Below, piece by piece: positions 27,394 to 35,860 of a stretch of DNA of 64,000 nt. Within the stretch, counting starts at the first letter, position 1, and the number at the start of each line of letters is the position of its first letter. The stretch lies in contig JANSWP010000017.1 in NCBI GenBank assembly GCA_024743405.1, positions 1 to 64,000 on the forward strand, written 5' to 3'. The notes under the pieces were generated by a model. It had not been told where the DNA came from, did not search any database, and saw only the letters and a list, made by a program, of their open reading frames with translations. A program made the position numbers and the translations under genes. This stretch comes from Bacteroidota bacterium. GTDB lineage: Bacteria; Bacteroidota; Bacteroidia; Chitinophagales; Saprospiraceae.

Positions 27394-27963
27394 ATGAAAA
27401 AGCAACATTATCTCTTTCTATTTATTAGCACTTTTCTTTTTAACCTAACAAATACTGAAGCCCAAAACATCAAGGTCGAAAAAGGTTATTCACCTCAAAT
27501 TGGAACAACAGTTTCCATGTTGAAAGATTTGAAGAAACGGGTGACTAATAGCGTTCGAAACCTTGACCAAACAGGCACAGACTTCTTGATCGATGAAAAC
27601 GCCAATCGAATTGGAGCACTTATTTTACATCTAGCCGCTACAGAAGCTTATTATCAGGTATATACTTTTCAAAACCGAGGTTTCAATAGAGCAGAATCTG
27701 TAAAATGGGACACAGCCCTCAATTTAGGTGACAAAGCAAGAGAAGAATTAAGAGGTAAACCCATCCAATATTATTTAGATATTTGGGATGACGTACGAGA
27801 AAAGACATTAAAATTATTGAAAACCAAAGATGACAAATGGTTTGAAAAGAAAATAAAAGGAACATCGATGAATAATCACTGGGCTTGGTATCATGTGATG
27901 GAACATCAGGCCAACCACATGGGGCAAATTCGTTTTTTCATCAAACGAATTCCAAATGATTAA
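27394..27963 (+). CDS. Exported DinB-superfamily protein
   Basis: A 189-residue protein with a signal peptide (MKKQHYLFLFISTFLFN...EAQ). The mature part fits the DinB/YfiT four-helix fold that binds a divalent metal by three histidines: one in LILHLAATEAYY and two in HVMEHQANHMGQIR near the end. Family members include thiol-dependent S-transferases, but the substrate here is unknown. Export to the periplasm is notable because most DinB proteins are cytoplasmic. It is followed after about 50 bp by a remnant of a serine hydrolase gene. Confidence 0.82.
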   Translation: MKKQHYLFLFISTFLFNLTNTEAQNIKVEKGYSPQIGTTVSMLKDLKKRVTNSVRNLDQTGTDFLIDENANRIGALILHLAATEAYYQVYTFQNRGFNRAESVKWDTALNLGDKAREELRGKPIQYYLDIWDDVREKTLKLLKTKDDKWFEKKIKGTSMNNHWAWYHVMEHQANHMGQIRFFIKRIPND

Positions 27964-28014
27964 TTTTCTTTCATAACTTTCTATTGCCTTGATCAATTAT
28001 CCAAAAGAGAATAA

Positions 28015-28128
28015 TTGTTATTACCCAAGCAAAAGACGACAATTACTGTTCTGAGCAATACTTCTGGTCCTTTACAAGAAGTTTCTAATATTTCGGTTGG
28101 CTTATTCGATTTGATAGAAGCGTTATAA
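28015..28128 (+). pseudogene. C-terminal remnant of a beta-lactamase-family serine hydrolase (tentative)
   Basis: A plus-strand frame, open from a stop at 28012 to TAA at 28126, reads LLLPKQKTTITVLSNT, then SGPLQEVSNISVGLFDLIEAL. The PKQKTTITVLSNT pattern is like the last core strand of class C beta-lactamase/DD-peptidase-type hydrolases (typically F-P-x-x-x-x-x-V-V-L-S-N). There is no start codon and no upstream catalytic part, so this would be the tail of a deleted gene. Confidence 0.4.
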
Positions 28129-28155
28129 ACCTAAGGAATCTGGTAAGGAATGTAT

Positions 28156-28794
28156 TCAGTTCAAACGATAATCCTTCAATTTAAAAATAAATAAATCAGG
28201 ACTACTTGCAAAAAATGTTTCTATCAAAACTGCGCCAATTTCCTTCGCGAAATACATATGAGATGTACGAGGGTTCCCATGTTCCGAAGGAAATTCTTTA
28301 AAGTTTATCTCCACCTGTCTATCTACAACATTAGTATCAAAAAGACCAGCGGGTACTTCAATAGTCGGAATATCCACGGTTTCAATCATCGTATAAATAT
28401 CAAACTGATTACTCAATGAAGCCGATAGTGTATCATTTTGGGTTAATGACAAAAAGGTCACTCCTTCTTCTGTAGTAATATGGTGATTTATTATCCCTAA
28501 CGGAGAAGGAAACAATGTACCAAGTATGGTAAAGTTTGTGTGATCAAAAAAATAAAATTTATCCGCACCAATTATGGTATCACCAGTTATTTTTAAGGTA
28601 TCAATATTCAACAGTTCTTCGGTCCCGTCTTCTTTTAATCTTGAGTATTCATAAACCCAATAATTGCCAACTTCCATTGGGAAATACGCTGAAGGTTTGT
28701 TTTCAATATCCGAGGGGTCAATAAAAATATTTTGTTCCTTTTTACAAGAAATCAGAAACAACATGAGCAATAAGCAGTAAAGCAGGATTTTCAT
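28156..28794 (-). CDS. Hypothetical lipoprotein
   Basis: A 212-residue lipoprotein with the lipobox LISC (Cys17) followed by KKEQ. Mature residues include FPMEVGNYWVYEY, a motif recurrent in Bacteroidota lipoproteins of unknown role, and a beta-rich body. No catalytic motif was recognised. It lies 154 bp downstream of the aminotransferase gene on the same strand, so it may be transcribed from its own promoter, which was not identified. Confidence 0.75.
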   Translation of the reverse strand: MKILLYCLLLMLFLISCKKEQNIFIDPSDIENKPSAYFPMEVGNYWVYEYSRLKEDGTEELLNIDTLKITGDTIIGADKFYFFDHTNFTILGTLFPSPLGIINHHITTEEGVTFLSLTQNDTLSASLSNQFDIYTMIETVDIPTIEVPAGLFDTNVVDRQVEINFKEFPSEHGNPRTSHMYFAKEIGAVLIETFFASSPDLFIFKLKDYRLN

Positions 28795-28948
28795 AGATTA
28801 GATAGTTTTTACAAAAACGATAACACGTGTTTGTTATTCCCTATTTTGTTAATCCTTTTTTACAAAATTCTATTTTGCTTAATAACAGACATAGACGTAG
28901 TATCGATTTCTCAAAAAACATCAAATCACTCATTTCAGAACAAGTCTA

Positions 28949-30118
28949 CTATATCAATAACCGTTTTCTTGCCTTTTTAAAACACATTACTAATTTTTCG
29001 AAATCTGCTTCATCATTATATAAATGAGGAGCTATTCTTATAGCATTTCCTCGAAAAGAAACAAAGACTTTATTCTTCAAAAATTGAGCTTTCAACTCGT
29101 CTAAATCAAAATTTTTACTCAAACGAATGCCAAATAAATGTGGAGCTCGATACGTAGGATCCTCTACATGACAACCCATATTTTGAAAATCCGCTAAATA
29201 TTTATTGGATAAATCAGCACAATAATTTTGGATATTTTCCACACCCCATTCCAAAATGCTTTTCATCGCAGCCTCCATCATTGGGATGGACATAAAGTTA
29301 GATGCTTCCCCTACATTATACCTAGCTGCTTTCGGACGATATTGATCCTGATAATTAACTAATCCTTGAAAGTCCTCACTTTTTATCCGATTCATCCAAC
29401 TTTCTTCGATTGGAGTTCCATTGTCAAATGCCTCCCCGTAATAAGCAACTCCACTCGAATAGGGTCCTAGCAACCATTTATAAGCAACATTAATAACTGC
29501 ATCTGGCTGTATTTCATCAACATCAAATGGCATAGCGCCAATGGACTGTGTCCCATCGATGATTAATTTCGCTCCAATTTTGTTCGTTTTTGCTCTAATA
29601 CTTTTTAAATCGAATTTGGTTCCATCCGCCCAATGAACATTCGGCATGGTTACCACAGCAGTATCTTCATCAATAGCTTCTAATATTTTTGCATTCCAAT
29701 TTTCCCCTCTTTTTTCAATATTTTCATCAGGTTTTACAATAATGATCTGCAGTCCATCCTTTTTAGAAAGTCTTTTCCAGGAATAGTAATTACTTGGGAA
29801 TTGCTCATCAACCATGATGATCTTTTGACCTTTTTCGGCTTTTATATTATTAACAACATTGGCTATTCCATAAGAAACCGAAGGGATAATAGCTATGCGT
29901 TCAAAATCTGGTGTATTCACCAATTTTGCAAATGTCTTTTTTACTGATTCAACTGGATCAAAAAAATCATTGGGAAAGATTTCAAAAGGAGCTATTTTTC
30001 TTGCAACTCCTTGATAACCTGCCACTTCAACAGCTTCTAAGAGTGGCGACATATAAGCACAATTTAAATAAGTAATTTCGGAAGGTAGACTAAAACGATC
30101 CTTTTGGCAAGTCAACAT
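28949..30118 (-). CDS. Class V aminotransferase/cysteine desulfurase-like PLP enzyme
   Basis: A 389-residue fold-type I PLP enzyme. The PLP lysine is in VAYKWLLGPYSSG, and the cofactor-binding Asp is in LIIDGTQSIGA. The stacking position in MPNVHWADG is His. The overall pattern is nearer to kynureninase/isopenicillin-epimerase-like members than to IscS, since the mobile Cys loop of desulfurases is not evident. The substrate is uncertain. It lies 33 bp downstream of the sigma-linked barrel gene on the same strand and could be the third gene of that operon. Confidence 0.83.
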   Translation of the reverse strand: MLTCQKDRFSLPSEITYLNCAYMSPLLEAVEVAGYQGVARKIAPFEIFPNDFFDPVESVKKTFAKLVNTPDFERIAIIPSVSYGIANVVNNIKAEKGQKIIMVDEQFPSNYYSWKRLSKKDGLQIIIVKPDENIEKRGENWNAKILEAIDEDTAVVTMPNVHWADGTKFDLKSIRAKTNKIGAKLIIDGTQSIGAMPFDVDEIQPDAVINVAYKWLLGPYSSGVAYYGEAFDNGTPIEESWMNRIKSEDFQGLVNYQDQYRPKAARYNVGEASNFMSIPMMEAAMKSILEWGVENIQNYCADLSNKYLADFQNMGCHVEDPTYRAPHLFGIRLSKNFDLDELKAQFLKNKVFVSFRGNAIRIAPHLYNDEADFEKLVMCFKKARKRLLI

Positions 30119-30151
30119 ATTTTCAGCATTTTTTGAAAAAGAAGCTGAAAG

Positions 30152-31519
30152 TTACCTATTCAAATTAAAATTATAGGCAAGCGACAATTGAAAATATCGA
30201 TTTTTACTTGATAAATTATTTAAATTAAAGTGGTCAATAAGTCCAAAATTATATTGAAAGCTACCTTCAATATTTTTTGAAAATTTATAACTCATTCCTA
30301 AAGATGCACCTAAATCTAATTTCCTAATTGGTATTTCATTGGAGAAAAAATCTTTACGGTAGGAGCCATTAGCTACTATTTTTTGATTGTTAATAGAGTT
30401 TTCAAAATTTAATAATCCTCCTGTAGTGGGCGAAGGCGAAGACAGAAGTAATGATAAATTCATTCCCCCTTTAATGTTCCATCTTGGACTGATTTGATAG
30501 TAAATTTTAAATGGAACTCTTAAATAATGTAATTCCATTGGAAAGCTAATCAAAGAAAACGTTCCAGTGGTATCTTGTAACTCATCTGCAGAGACTGTAT
30601 AGTTATTTTCAACGTCCACCGCAACTGTTACATCGAAATTAGGCTTAGGAGAAAAATCAAGGTCATTTTCTGCCCCTCCTGCAAATTCATCAGCATTACT
30701 ATTAAATTGAAACAGTCTCTTGTCATCGGCAGCAGGGTTAGTAGTTAAGAATTGATAGCCAATTCCAGTCTCAAACCCAAGTTTAGGATTTTTTAGTTTG
30801 TACCCCAATATCAGTGAACCTCCTATCCCATCAATGGTTTTTATTGGATGAAAAATACCATCTCCCTTTATTTTCAACACATCAGGATTCAATAATCCTT
30901 TCTTATTTTTTCTGTTTTCCACAAATTCAAATCCAGTTGATAATGGATTATTTTCAATTGGAAAGCCATTGATGGTAAGTAATGGTAGTGTACTTAATTG
31001 GTCGATCGAAATACTTTTATTATTGGTTTTTGCAGTTTTTAATAAGGATCCAACTCTACTATTTTTTGGTGGATCAGAAGATATTGAGACATTATTTTTT
31101 TTCGAATCAAGCTGCTTTGAATTTAAACTTGATACTGATTTTTTTTCATTAGACTGTGAGGTTAATACTCTATTTGAATTAACTGTTTGAGAAGTAATTT
31201 TTTTGGAATTATTAAAATCATCCTTAACTACCTTAGAGTCATTGGCTTTTTGGCTATTTTCGGAAACCAATTTTTCTACCATAGCTATAGGTCTTTCCGT
31301 CTTTGTAGGCTTAGTCTCCCCTTTCAGATCAGAAAAAGCAGCCATTAATCCATAAGCAGCCCCAAAACCTACTGATACGAGAAGCAACAATAATAAATAT
31401 CGCCTCCACCCATTTTTTTTGGAGGAGCTGACCGGCATTTCCTTATCCAGTATTTTTGACATTTCATTCCATGCCTGGTCAGTAAACTTTTTATCAATTT
31501 TTGTAAATTTATCCGGCAT
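30152..31519 (-). CDS. Single-pass membrane protein with C-terminal outer-membrane-type beta-barrel, coupled to ECF sigma
   Basis: A 455-residue protein in three parts. Residues 1-40 are cytosolic and amphipathic (KFTDQAWNEMSKILDKE), 41-62 form a membrane span (YLLLLLLVSVGFGAAYGL), and 63-200 are a low-complexity Ser/Lys/Asn linker. The remainder is a PorT-like beta-barrel domain with alternating strands ending YFQLSLAYNFNLNR. Its start overlaps the sigma gene by 11 nt, which suggests translational coupling. By position and topology it is probably the anti-sigma factor. Fusion of an inner-membrane anchor to an outer-membrane-like barrel is unusual and suggests signalling across the envelope. 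Confidence 0.8.
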   Translation of the reverse strand: MPDKFTKIDKKFTDQAWNEMSKILDKEMPVSSSKKNGWRRYLLLLLLVSVGFGAAYGLMAAFSDLKGETKPTKTERPIAMVEKLVSENSQKANDSKVVKDDFNNSKKITSQTVNSNRVLTSQSNEKKSVSSLNSKQLDSKKNNVSISSDPPKNSRVGSLLKTAKTNNKSISIDQLSTLPLLTINGFPIENNPLSTGFEFVENRKNKKGLLNPDVLKIKGDGIFHPIKTIDGIGGSLILGYKLKNPKLGFETGIGYQFLTTNPAADDKRLFQFNSNADEFAGGAENDLDFSPKPNFDVTVAVDVENNYTVSADELQDTTGTFSLISFPMELHYLRVPFKIYYQISPRWNIKGGMNLSLLLSSPSPTTGGLLNFENSINNQKIVANGSYRKDFFSNEIPIRKLDLGASLGMSYKFSKNIEGSFQYNFGLIDHFNLNNLSSKNRYFQLSLAYNFNLNR

Positions 31520-32069
31520 AATCCTTCAATTCATTAGACTTTGCAATAAGTTGTTTTAATTTTTTTCGGGCAGTAGCTAAATGCCATTTTGAAGTACCTT
31601 CACTGATGCCAATATTTTTTGAAATTTCGACATGAGTATAACCTTCAATAGCATATAAAGTGAACACTTTTTTGGTTGCTGGAGGTAATAAATCTACCAT
31701 TTTCATTAAATCCTCCATATACATATTCTGTAATCCCTCTCCATTTATTGGAGCATCTCGGTTCTCCAATTCTAAAAATCGAATCTGTCTGGATTCCTTC
31801 TTAAAATAATCAGACAAACTATGAAAAACTAATCTTCTGATCCAACCCTCCAAAGAACCTTTATAGGAATACAATTCAATTTTTTTATATACCCTTAAAA
31901 AACCATTATTGATAATGATCATAGCTACCTCTTTATCTCTGGTATAGCGCATGCACATAGACATCATACTCGCAAAATACTTGCGGTATAATTTCTCTTG
32001 AAAGAATCGGTCATTGGCGACACAACCGTTCACTAGTTCTTCGTCTGTATATTTTTTTCTTTTAAACAT
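31509..32069 (-). CDS. ECF-type RNA polymerase sigma factor
   Basis: A 186-residue sigma-70 family regulator. Region 2 spans about residues 20-90 (EKLYRKYFASMMSMCMRYTRD, then GFLRVYKKIELYSYKGSLEGWI). Region 4 spans about 125-180 with the helix-turn-helix GYTHVEISKNIGISEGTSKWHL. The gene overlaps the downstream membrane/barrel gene by 11 nt. Such pairs in Bacteroidota usually consist of a sigma factor and its membrane inhibitor. The target promoters are not identifiable here. Confidence 0.9.
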   Translation of the reverse strand: MFKRKKYTDEELVNGCVANDRFFQEKLYRKYFASMMSMCMRYTRDKEVAMIIINNGFLRVYKKIELYSYKGSLEGWIRRLVFHSLSDYFKKESRQIRFLELENRDAPINGEGLQNMYMEDLMKMVDLLPPATKKVFTLYAIEGYTHVEISKNIGISEGTSKWHLATARKKLKQLIAKSNELKDYAG

Positions 32070-32194
32070 GAGCGTGAATTCCCGTTTTCAAAAGCAATTT
32101 TCAACATTGAGTATATGACTGCTGTCTCAATCCAAAAATGCTTTACTATTAAATATTTGCGAATAGGGAACTCTTATTTTTTAATAGTTGAAAG

Positions 32195-32980
32195 TTAATT
32201 CCATAAAGTTAATCCAACTCGAATAACCACTCTTTTGAAAACAATGTCTCGAAATTCGAGATCATTATTGGGTAACTCTTCTTTGAAAAATGCGTCTTGA
32301 AATTTTATACCAAGATCAATAACTACATTTGTTCCATCAGAGGTGCCCGCTCTATAACCAATGGCTGGGTGAAACATATAACCACCTTTTGCATCAATAA
32401 TCCCAAATTGTTCTCGTTTAAACGCAAAACCCCAACCTGCGGAGGCTACTAAAAACAATTCTTTTGCCTTTTCAATAGGGATAAATTTAAATTCTGCATA
32501 AATCGGTAATATCGTTTCTCCTCTTCTAGAGTAATTGTCTAACCCAATTCCAATACCCACTCCAATTTTTGGTGTCCAATGCATCCCAGTAACATTATGT
32601 ACTCCAGCCCCTAGAGTAAACTGATCAAAGCGATTATTCCCAGATGCAAAGCTTGTATAAGTTGTATTATAAACCCCGCTAGTTCTTAAAACAATTGGTT
32701 TTTTAGCTTCTTTGGGTGTTAATTCAATATTTTCCTCATTTACCCTAATTCCTTGAACAATTTTTTGGATTTCACTATCTTGAATTTCGATTTCTTGCCC
32801 AGTTTGAAGTTTTATTTTCATTATCTTACCTCGTTTGTAAGAGACTATTTCTCCTTTAAAAGTAGATCCATTTTTTAAATGAATCTCATCCAAAACTTTC
32901 ATTAAACCATCTGTTTGAGCAACTACTGTGCTCAATGCAAAAATTAGAGAAAACATAATAAAAGTAGGCTTCCAATACAT
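32195..32980 (-). CDS. Secreted hypothetical protein with beta-barrel-like domain
   Basis: A 261-residue protein with a signal peptide (MFSLIFALSTVVAQ). Residues 27-75 form a small beta domain (HLKNGSTFKGEIVSYKRG) like the N-terminal region of many Bacteroidota proteins of unknown role. The remainder is rich in alternating beta strands ending RVVIRVGLTLWN, consistent with an outer-membrane barrel. No known function. It is transcribed separately from the sigma pair, from a promoter at 33031-33062. Confidence 0.75.
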   Translation of the reverse strand: MYWKPTFIMFSLIFALSTVVAQTDGLMKVLDEIHLKNGSTFKGEIVSYKRGKIMKIKLQTGQEIEIQDSEIQKIVQGIRVNEENIELTPKEAKKPIVLRTSGVYNTTYTSFASGNNRFDQFTLGAGVHNVTGMHWTPKIGVGIGIGLDNYSRRGETILPIYAEFKFIPIEKAKELFLVASAGWGFAFKREQFGIIDAKGGYMFHPAIGYRAGTSDGTNVVIDLGIKFQDAFFKEELPNNDLEFRDIVFKRVVIRVGLTLWN

Positions 32981-33030
32981 TTTTATTGATCTTTTAATTG
33001 GTGAAAAATTTAGAAGTAAAGTAGCAAATT

Positions 33031-33062
33031 CAAATCTAAAAGTAATAACGTGAGCCTACAAA
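33031..33062 (-). promoter_or_regulatory. Promoter for the barrel-like protein at 32195-32980
   Basis: On the minus strand TTTG (33062-33059), a 20-nt spacer and TAGATTTG (33038-33031) match the Bacteroidota consensus, about 50 nt before the start codon. Confidence 0.6.
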
Positions 33063-33177
33063 CTCTTTTGATTTAAATTTCAAATTAATACTTATCCTTT
33101 CAGACAAGTAACATTCTAGAAAAGGTTGGGTCGATTAGAAAAATTATTTTCCCCAATGGATATTTCGTAAGATCTTT

Positions 33178-33792
33178 TCACTTAATAAGCCATTTTTCAA
33201 CTTCCTTTTGGGCATATTGCTCATCTCGCCAACCTATTAATTCCATTTGACCGAATCCTTTGTAATTTAAAAACCAATCTTCAATCATTCTTTTAGCTGC
33301 TTGCTTTTCGATCATAAAGGTTGAAAAATCATAAGCTTGCAAAATATTAAAAGAAGAATCAACGGGTACCCCAATTATCTTAGAATCTTGTTCACCGCCA
33401 TCTTCCAATAATAGAACACCAATTGGATAAACCTCCATTATAGTGCCCGTTGGCACAGACTCTGCAATAACTAAAATATCCAATGCATCACCATCGCCTC
33501 CTCTTTCTTTGTCCATTAAAGTAGATGGAATGAAGCCATAATTCCCAGGATACGGTAAAAAATCGACTATTCGAACCGCTCCATTTATGGAGTCATTTTC
33601 AAATACTCCGGTGATTTTGTTGATTTCAATTTTGTGATTCGTACCAGCTGGAATCTCTATCACAACTTGAAGGTTTCCAGATTCCGAATAAGTAGGAAGA
33701 TCCAAAAAATCAATATTCCGAATCGAAAAATTTGGTTTACAAGAAAAGAGAAGCAGGAAAAAAAAGCCAATATAAATAAGTTGATTCCTCAT
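33178..33792 (-). CDS. ppa: Lipoprotein family I inorganic pyrophosphatase
   Basis: A 204-residue soluble-type (family I) pyrophosphatase with an export signal and lipobox LLFSC (Cys18). Catalytic residues are conserved: Lys54 and Glu56 (HKIEIN), Arg74, Tyr85 in YPGNYGFIP, Asp100, Asp102 and Asp105 in GGDGDALD, and Asp131/Asp136/Lys138. Family I enzymes are normally cytosolic, where they pull biosynthetic reactions forward. A lipid-anchored version would act outside the cytoplasm on extracellular or periplasmic pyrophosphate. Lipidated homologues are found in some Bacteroidota. The gene stands alone, and a second cytosolic pyrophosphatase is expected elsewhere in the genome. Confidence 0.9.
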   Translation of the reverse strand: MRNQLIYIGFFFLLLFSCKPNFSIRNIDFLDLPTYSESGNLQVVIEIPAGTNHKIEINKITGVFENDSINGAVRIVDFLPYPGNYGFIPSTLMDKERGGDGDALDILVIAESVPTGTIMEVYPIGVLLLEDGGEQDSKIIGVPVDSSFNILQAYDFSTFMIEKQAAKRMIEDWFLNYKGFGQMELIGWRDEQYAQKEVEKWLIK

Positions 33793-33825
33793 ATTAATTA
33801 ATTACGAATTTAATTTTTCATTAAG

Positions 33826-33990
33826 TAGACTTTATTCTAAAAGGTTTTATGAGATAAAAATTTTGGATTTTGTTTTCAATCGAGAAACGCACGGAACCTA
33901 ATAGCCTTAGCTATTAAGGTGAGTACGTGACGAAGAGTGAAGGCTAAAGACTAATTTTTAGCCAAACAAAACTTTTTAGAATAAAGTCTA
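33826..33990. mobile_element. MITE-like palindromic element, 165 bp
   Basis: Terminal inverted repeats of 23 bp (33826-33848 and 33968-33990) match at 22 positions and begin TAGACTTTATTCTAAAA. The pairing continues imperfectly to about 40 bp (GATAAAAATT against AATTTTTAG). The ends are TA on both sides, as would result from TA target duplication by an IS630/mariner-type transposase. Inside is a small hairpin CCTTA-GCTAT-TAAGG and no ORF. No second copy was noticed in this window. Confidence 0.55.
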
Positions 33991-34080
33991 GTGATAAGTG
34001 TCCTTATAAAAACACATTAGTGTATTTCAGAAAAAATCGTTTGTTTTACCATCGTAAGAAACCATTTTTGCCAAAATGAA

Positions 34081-34232
34081 TCCGATTAGTAACGCCTAAA
34101 GAATAACTCCGACATATGCCGATGTATCTTTTGAACTTTTGGGGCGTTAAAAATACTCGCAGATGCCCTGCATTATGCGCTGGCTTGTGCCGGAAGGTAC
34201 AAAGGCGAACGCAAAAAGTATTTTTTGCCTTA
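34081..34232. repeat. GC-rich nested palindromes in the ppa-arsS gap
   Basis: TAACGCC (about 34089) faces GGCGTTA (about 34143-34149) with CATATG near the centre. Directly beyond, AAAAATACT (34149-34157) pairs with AGTATTTTT (34217-34225) around a GC-rich core with a GGAA tetraloop hairpin (TTGTGCC-GGAA-GGTACAA). The G+C content is well above the flanks. The GCGTTA boundaries and central CATATG resemble the element at 130-220. Confidence 0.5.
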
Positions 34233-34328
34233 CTAAAATCTAAAATCTACTATTTCAAATTGGCGGACTTATTTTTTAGCCGTTACTAAGTTAACGGAGC
34301 ATTGAAAATTTTGTAAAACTTAATAACA

Positions 34329-34667
34329 ATGAAAGACGAATATCATTTTAAAAAATCAGATTTAAAAGATTTCTCAAAAATTACTGACTTACAAGAGGAA
34401 TACGGAAAAAAATTCTTTGAATGGTATGGTTCTGTTTTTGAGGAAGGCGCTTTAACTGTTCGTGAAAAATCATTAATCGCTTTGGCCGTTGCGCATGCAA
34501 TCCAATGTCCATATTGTATTGATGCCTATACTTCTACTTGTTTGCAAAAAGGCGCTGACGAAGAACAAATGATGGAAGCTGTTCATGTGGCTGCCGCAAT
34601 AAAAGGAGGCACTACTCTAGTTTATGGTGTGCAAATGATGAATCAAGTCAAGAAATTGACCATGTAA
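34329..34667 (+). CDS. AhpD-like carboxymuconolactone decarboxylase family protein (arsenosugar-associated peroxidase-like)
   Basis: A 112-residue AhpD-fold protein with the redox motif Cys60-Pro-Tyr-Cys63 and His56 nearby (AVAHAIQCPYCIDAY), followed by Cys71. The fold is a small helical oligomer that can reduce peroxides or act in thiol exchange. In other genomes proteins of this type sit next to arsS, which is 53 bp downstream here. That context supports a role in organoarsenical metabolism, but it is not proof. Confidence 0.87.
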   Translation: MKDEYHFKKSDLKDFSKITDLQEEYGKKFFEWYGSVFEEGALTVREKSLIALAVAHAIQCPYCIDAYTSTCLQKGADEEQMMEAVHVAAAIKGGTTLVYGVQMMNQVKKLTM

Positions 34668-34720
34668 GTGCCTATTTTAATAAAATCACCCAGAAGCAGT
34701 TGAGTAAAAAAATCAAATAA

Positions 34721-35794
34721 ATGGCGATTAAGCAAAAAAGCAAATCATTAAGTGTCAGAGGCAGTGAATTATCTGATACTTTTTTCCAATTGAAAGTATT
34801 AAATGGCAAGGAGAAAGTAGACGCTAACTTCCCTCATTTTGGACAAAAATTGGAAAAATTAGGACACTTGCCTCTTAAACCAGCTGAATTAGAAATATTC
34901 CAAATTAATATCGGCAAGCTCTGTAATCAGGCTTGTGGACACTGTCATGTGGATGCTGGTCCCGATAAGAAACGGGAAAATATGGATAGAGCAACTCTAG
35001 AGCGTTGCTTAGAAATTATTAAGGCTACACCAAGCATTAATACCGTTGATATTACTGGTGGGGCTCCAGAGATGAATCCACATTTTAGGTGGTTTGTTGA
35101 AGAATTATCAAAATTAGATAAAACAGTAATCAATCGATGTAATTTGACAATCATCGTTGCCAATAAAAAATACAATGATTTACCTGAATTCTTTGCCAGG
35201 CATGGGGTTCATGTGGTCTCCTCACTACCCTATTTTTCAAAAAGCAGAACCGATAATCAAAGAGGAGATGGTGTATTCGAAGCTTCAATAAAAGCATTAA
35301 AAATGTTGAATGAAGTAGGTTATGGAAAAGAGGGAAGTGGACTAAAACTGGATTTAGTTTACAATCCATCTGGAGCCTTTTTACCAGCAAGCCAAGGAGA
35401 ATTAGAACCTGAATTTAAAAGGCAATTGAAACGGAAATATGATATCGTTTTCAATAGTCTCTATGCCATTACGAACCTACCTATTAGCCGCTTTTTGGAC
35501 TATTTATTAGAAACTGATAACTATGAGGAATATATGGAAAAATTGGTTGAAGCTTTCAACCCCTCAACTATAATGGGCTTGATGTGTCGAAACACTATTT
35601 CTGTAAGTTGGGATGGTTATCTATATGATTGCGATTTCAATCAAATGCTCGACTTAAAAGTGGCGACCAAAAATTCTACTCATCTAGAGAACTTTGATTT
35701 TGATTCTTTAAAGAAAAGAAACATCGTGTTGAATCAACATTGTTATGGTTGTACAGCAGGTGCTGGATCAAGTTGTGGTGGGGAAATTGCTTAA
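34721..35794 (+). CDS. arsS: ArsS-type radical SAM protein (arsenosugar biosynthesis)
   Basis: A 357-residue radical SAM enzyme. The iron-sulfur motif CxxxCxxC is Cys68, Cys72 and Cys75 in GKLCNQACGHCHVDAGP. The glycine-rich SAM-binding motif is DITGGAPEMN. The C-terminal region carries CYGCTAGAGSSCGG (Cys341, Cys344, Cys352), characteristic of ArsS. Related proteins transfer the 5'-deoxyadenosyl group to dimethylarsinous acid to form arsenosugar precursors. Some members of this family are selenoproteins, but here all positions are cysteine codons. No arsM methyltransferase is next to it. It is transcribed with the AhpD-like gene. Confidence 0.88.
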   Translation: MAIKQKSKSLSVRGSELSDTFFQLKVLNGKEKVDANFPHFGQKLEKLGHLPLKPAELEIFQINIGKLCNQACGHCHVDAGPDKKRENMDRATLERCLEIIKATPSINTVDITGGAPEMNPHFRWFVEELSKLDKTVINRCNLTIIVANKKYNDLPEFFARHGVHVVSSLPYFSKSRTDNQRGDGVFEASIKALKMLNEVGYGKEGSGLKLDLVYNPSGAFLPASQGELEPEFKRQLKRKYDIVFNSLYAITNLPISRFLDYLLETDNYEEYMEKLVEAFNPSTIMGLMCRNTISVSWDGYLYDCDFNQMLDLKVATKNSTHLENFDFDSLKKRNIVLNQHCYGCTAGAGSSCGGEIA

Positions 35795-35860
35795 TGAATT
35801 AGCAAAATCATCAATTATGTGAGCGTTAGCTTTCCTATTATTTGCTCGTTACAAATACAA

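Noticed and set aside
34190-34215. SRP RNA-like GGAA tetraloop hairpin
   Set aside because: The flanking sequence does not match the conserved asymmetric loop of SRP RNA helix 8 and the overall fold differs.
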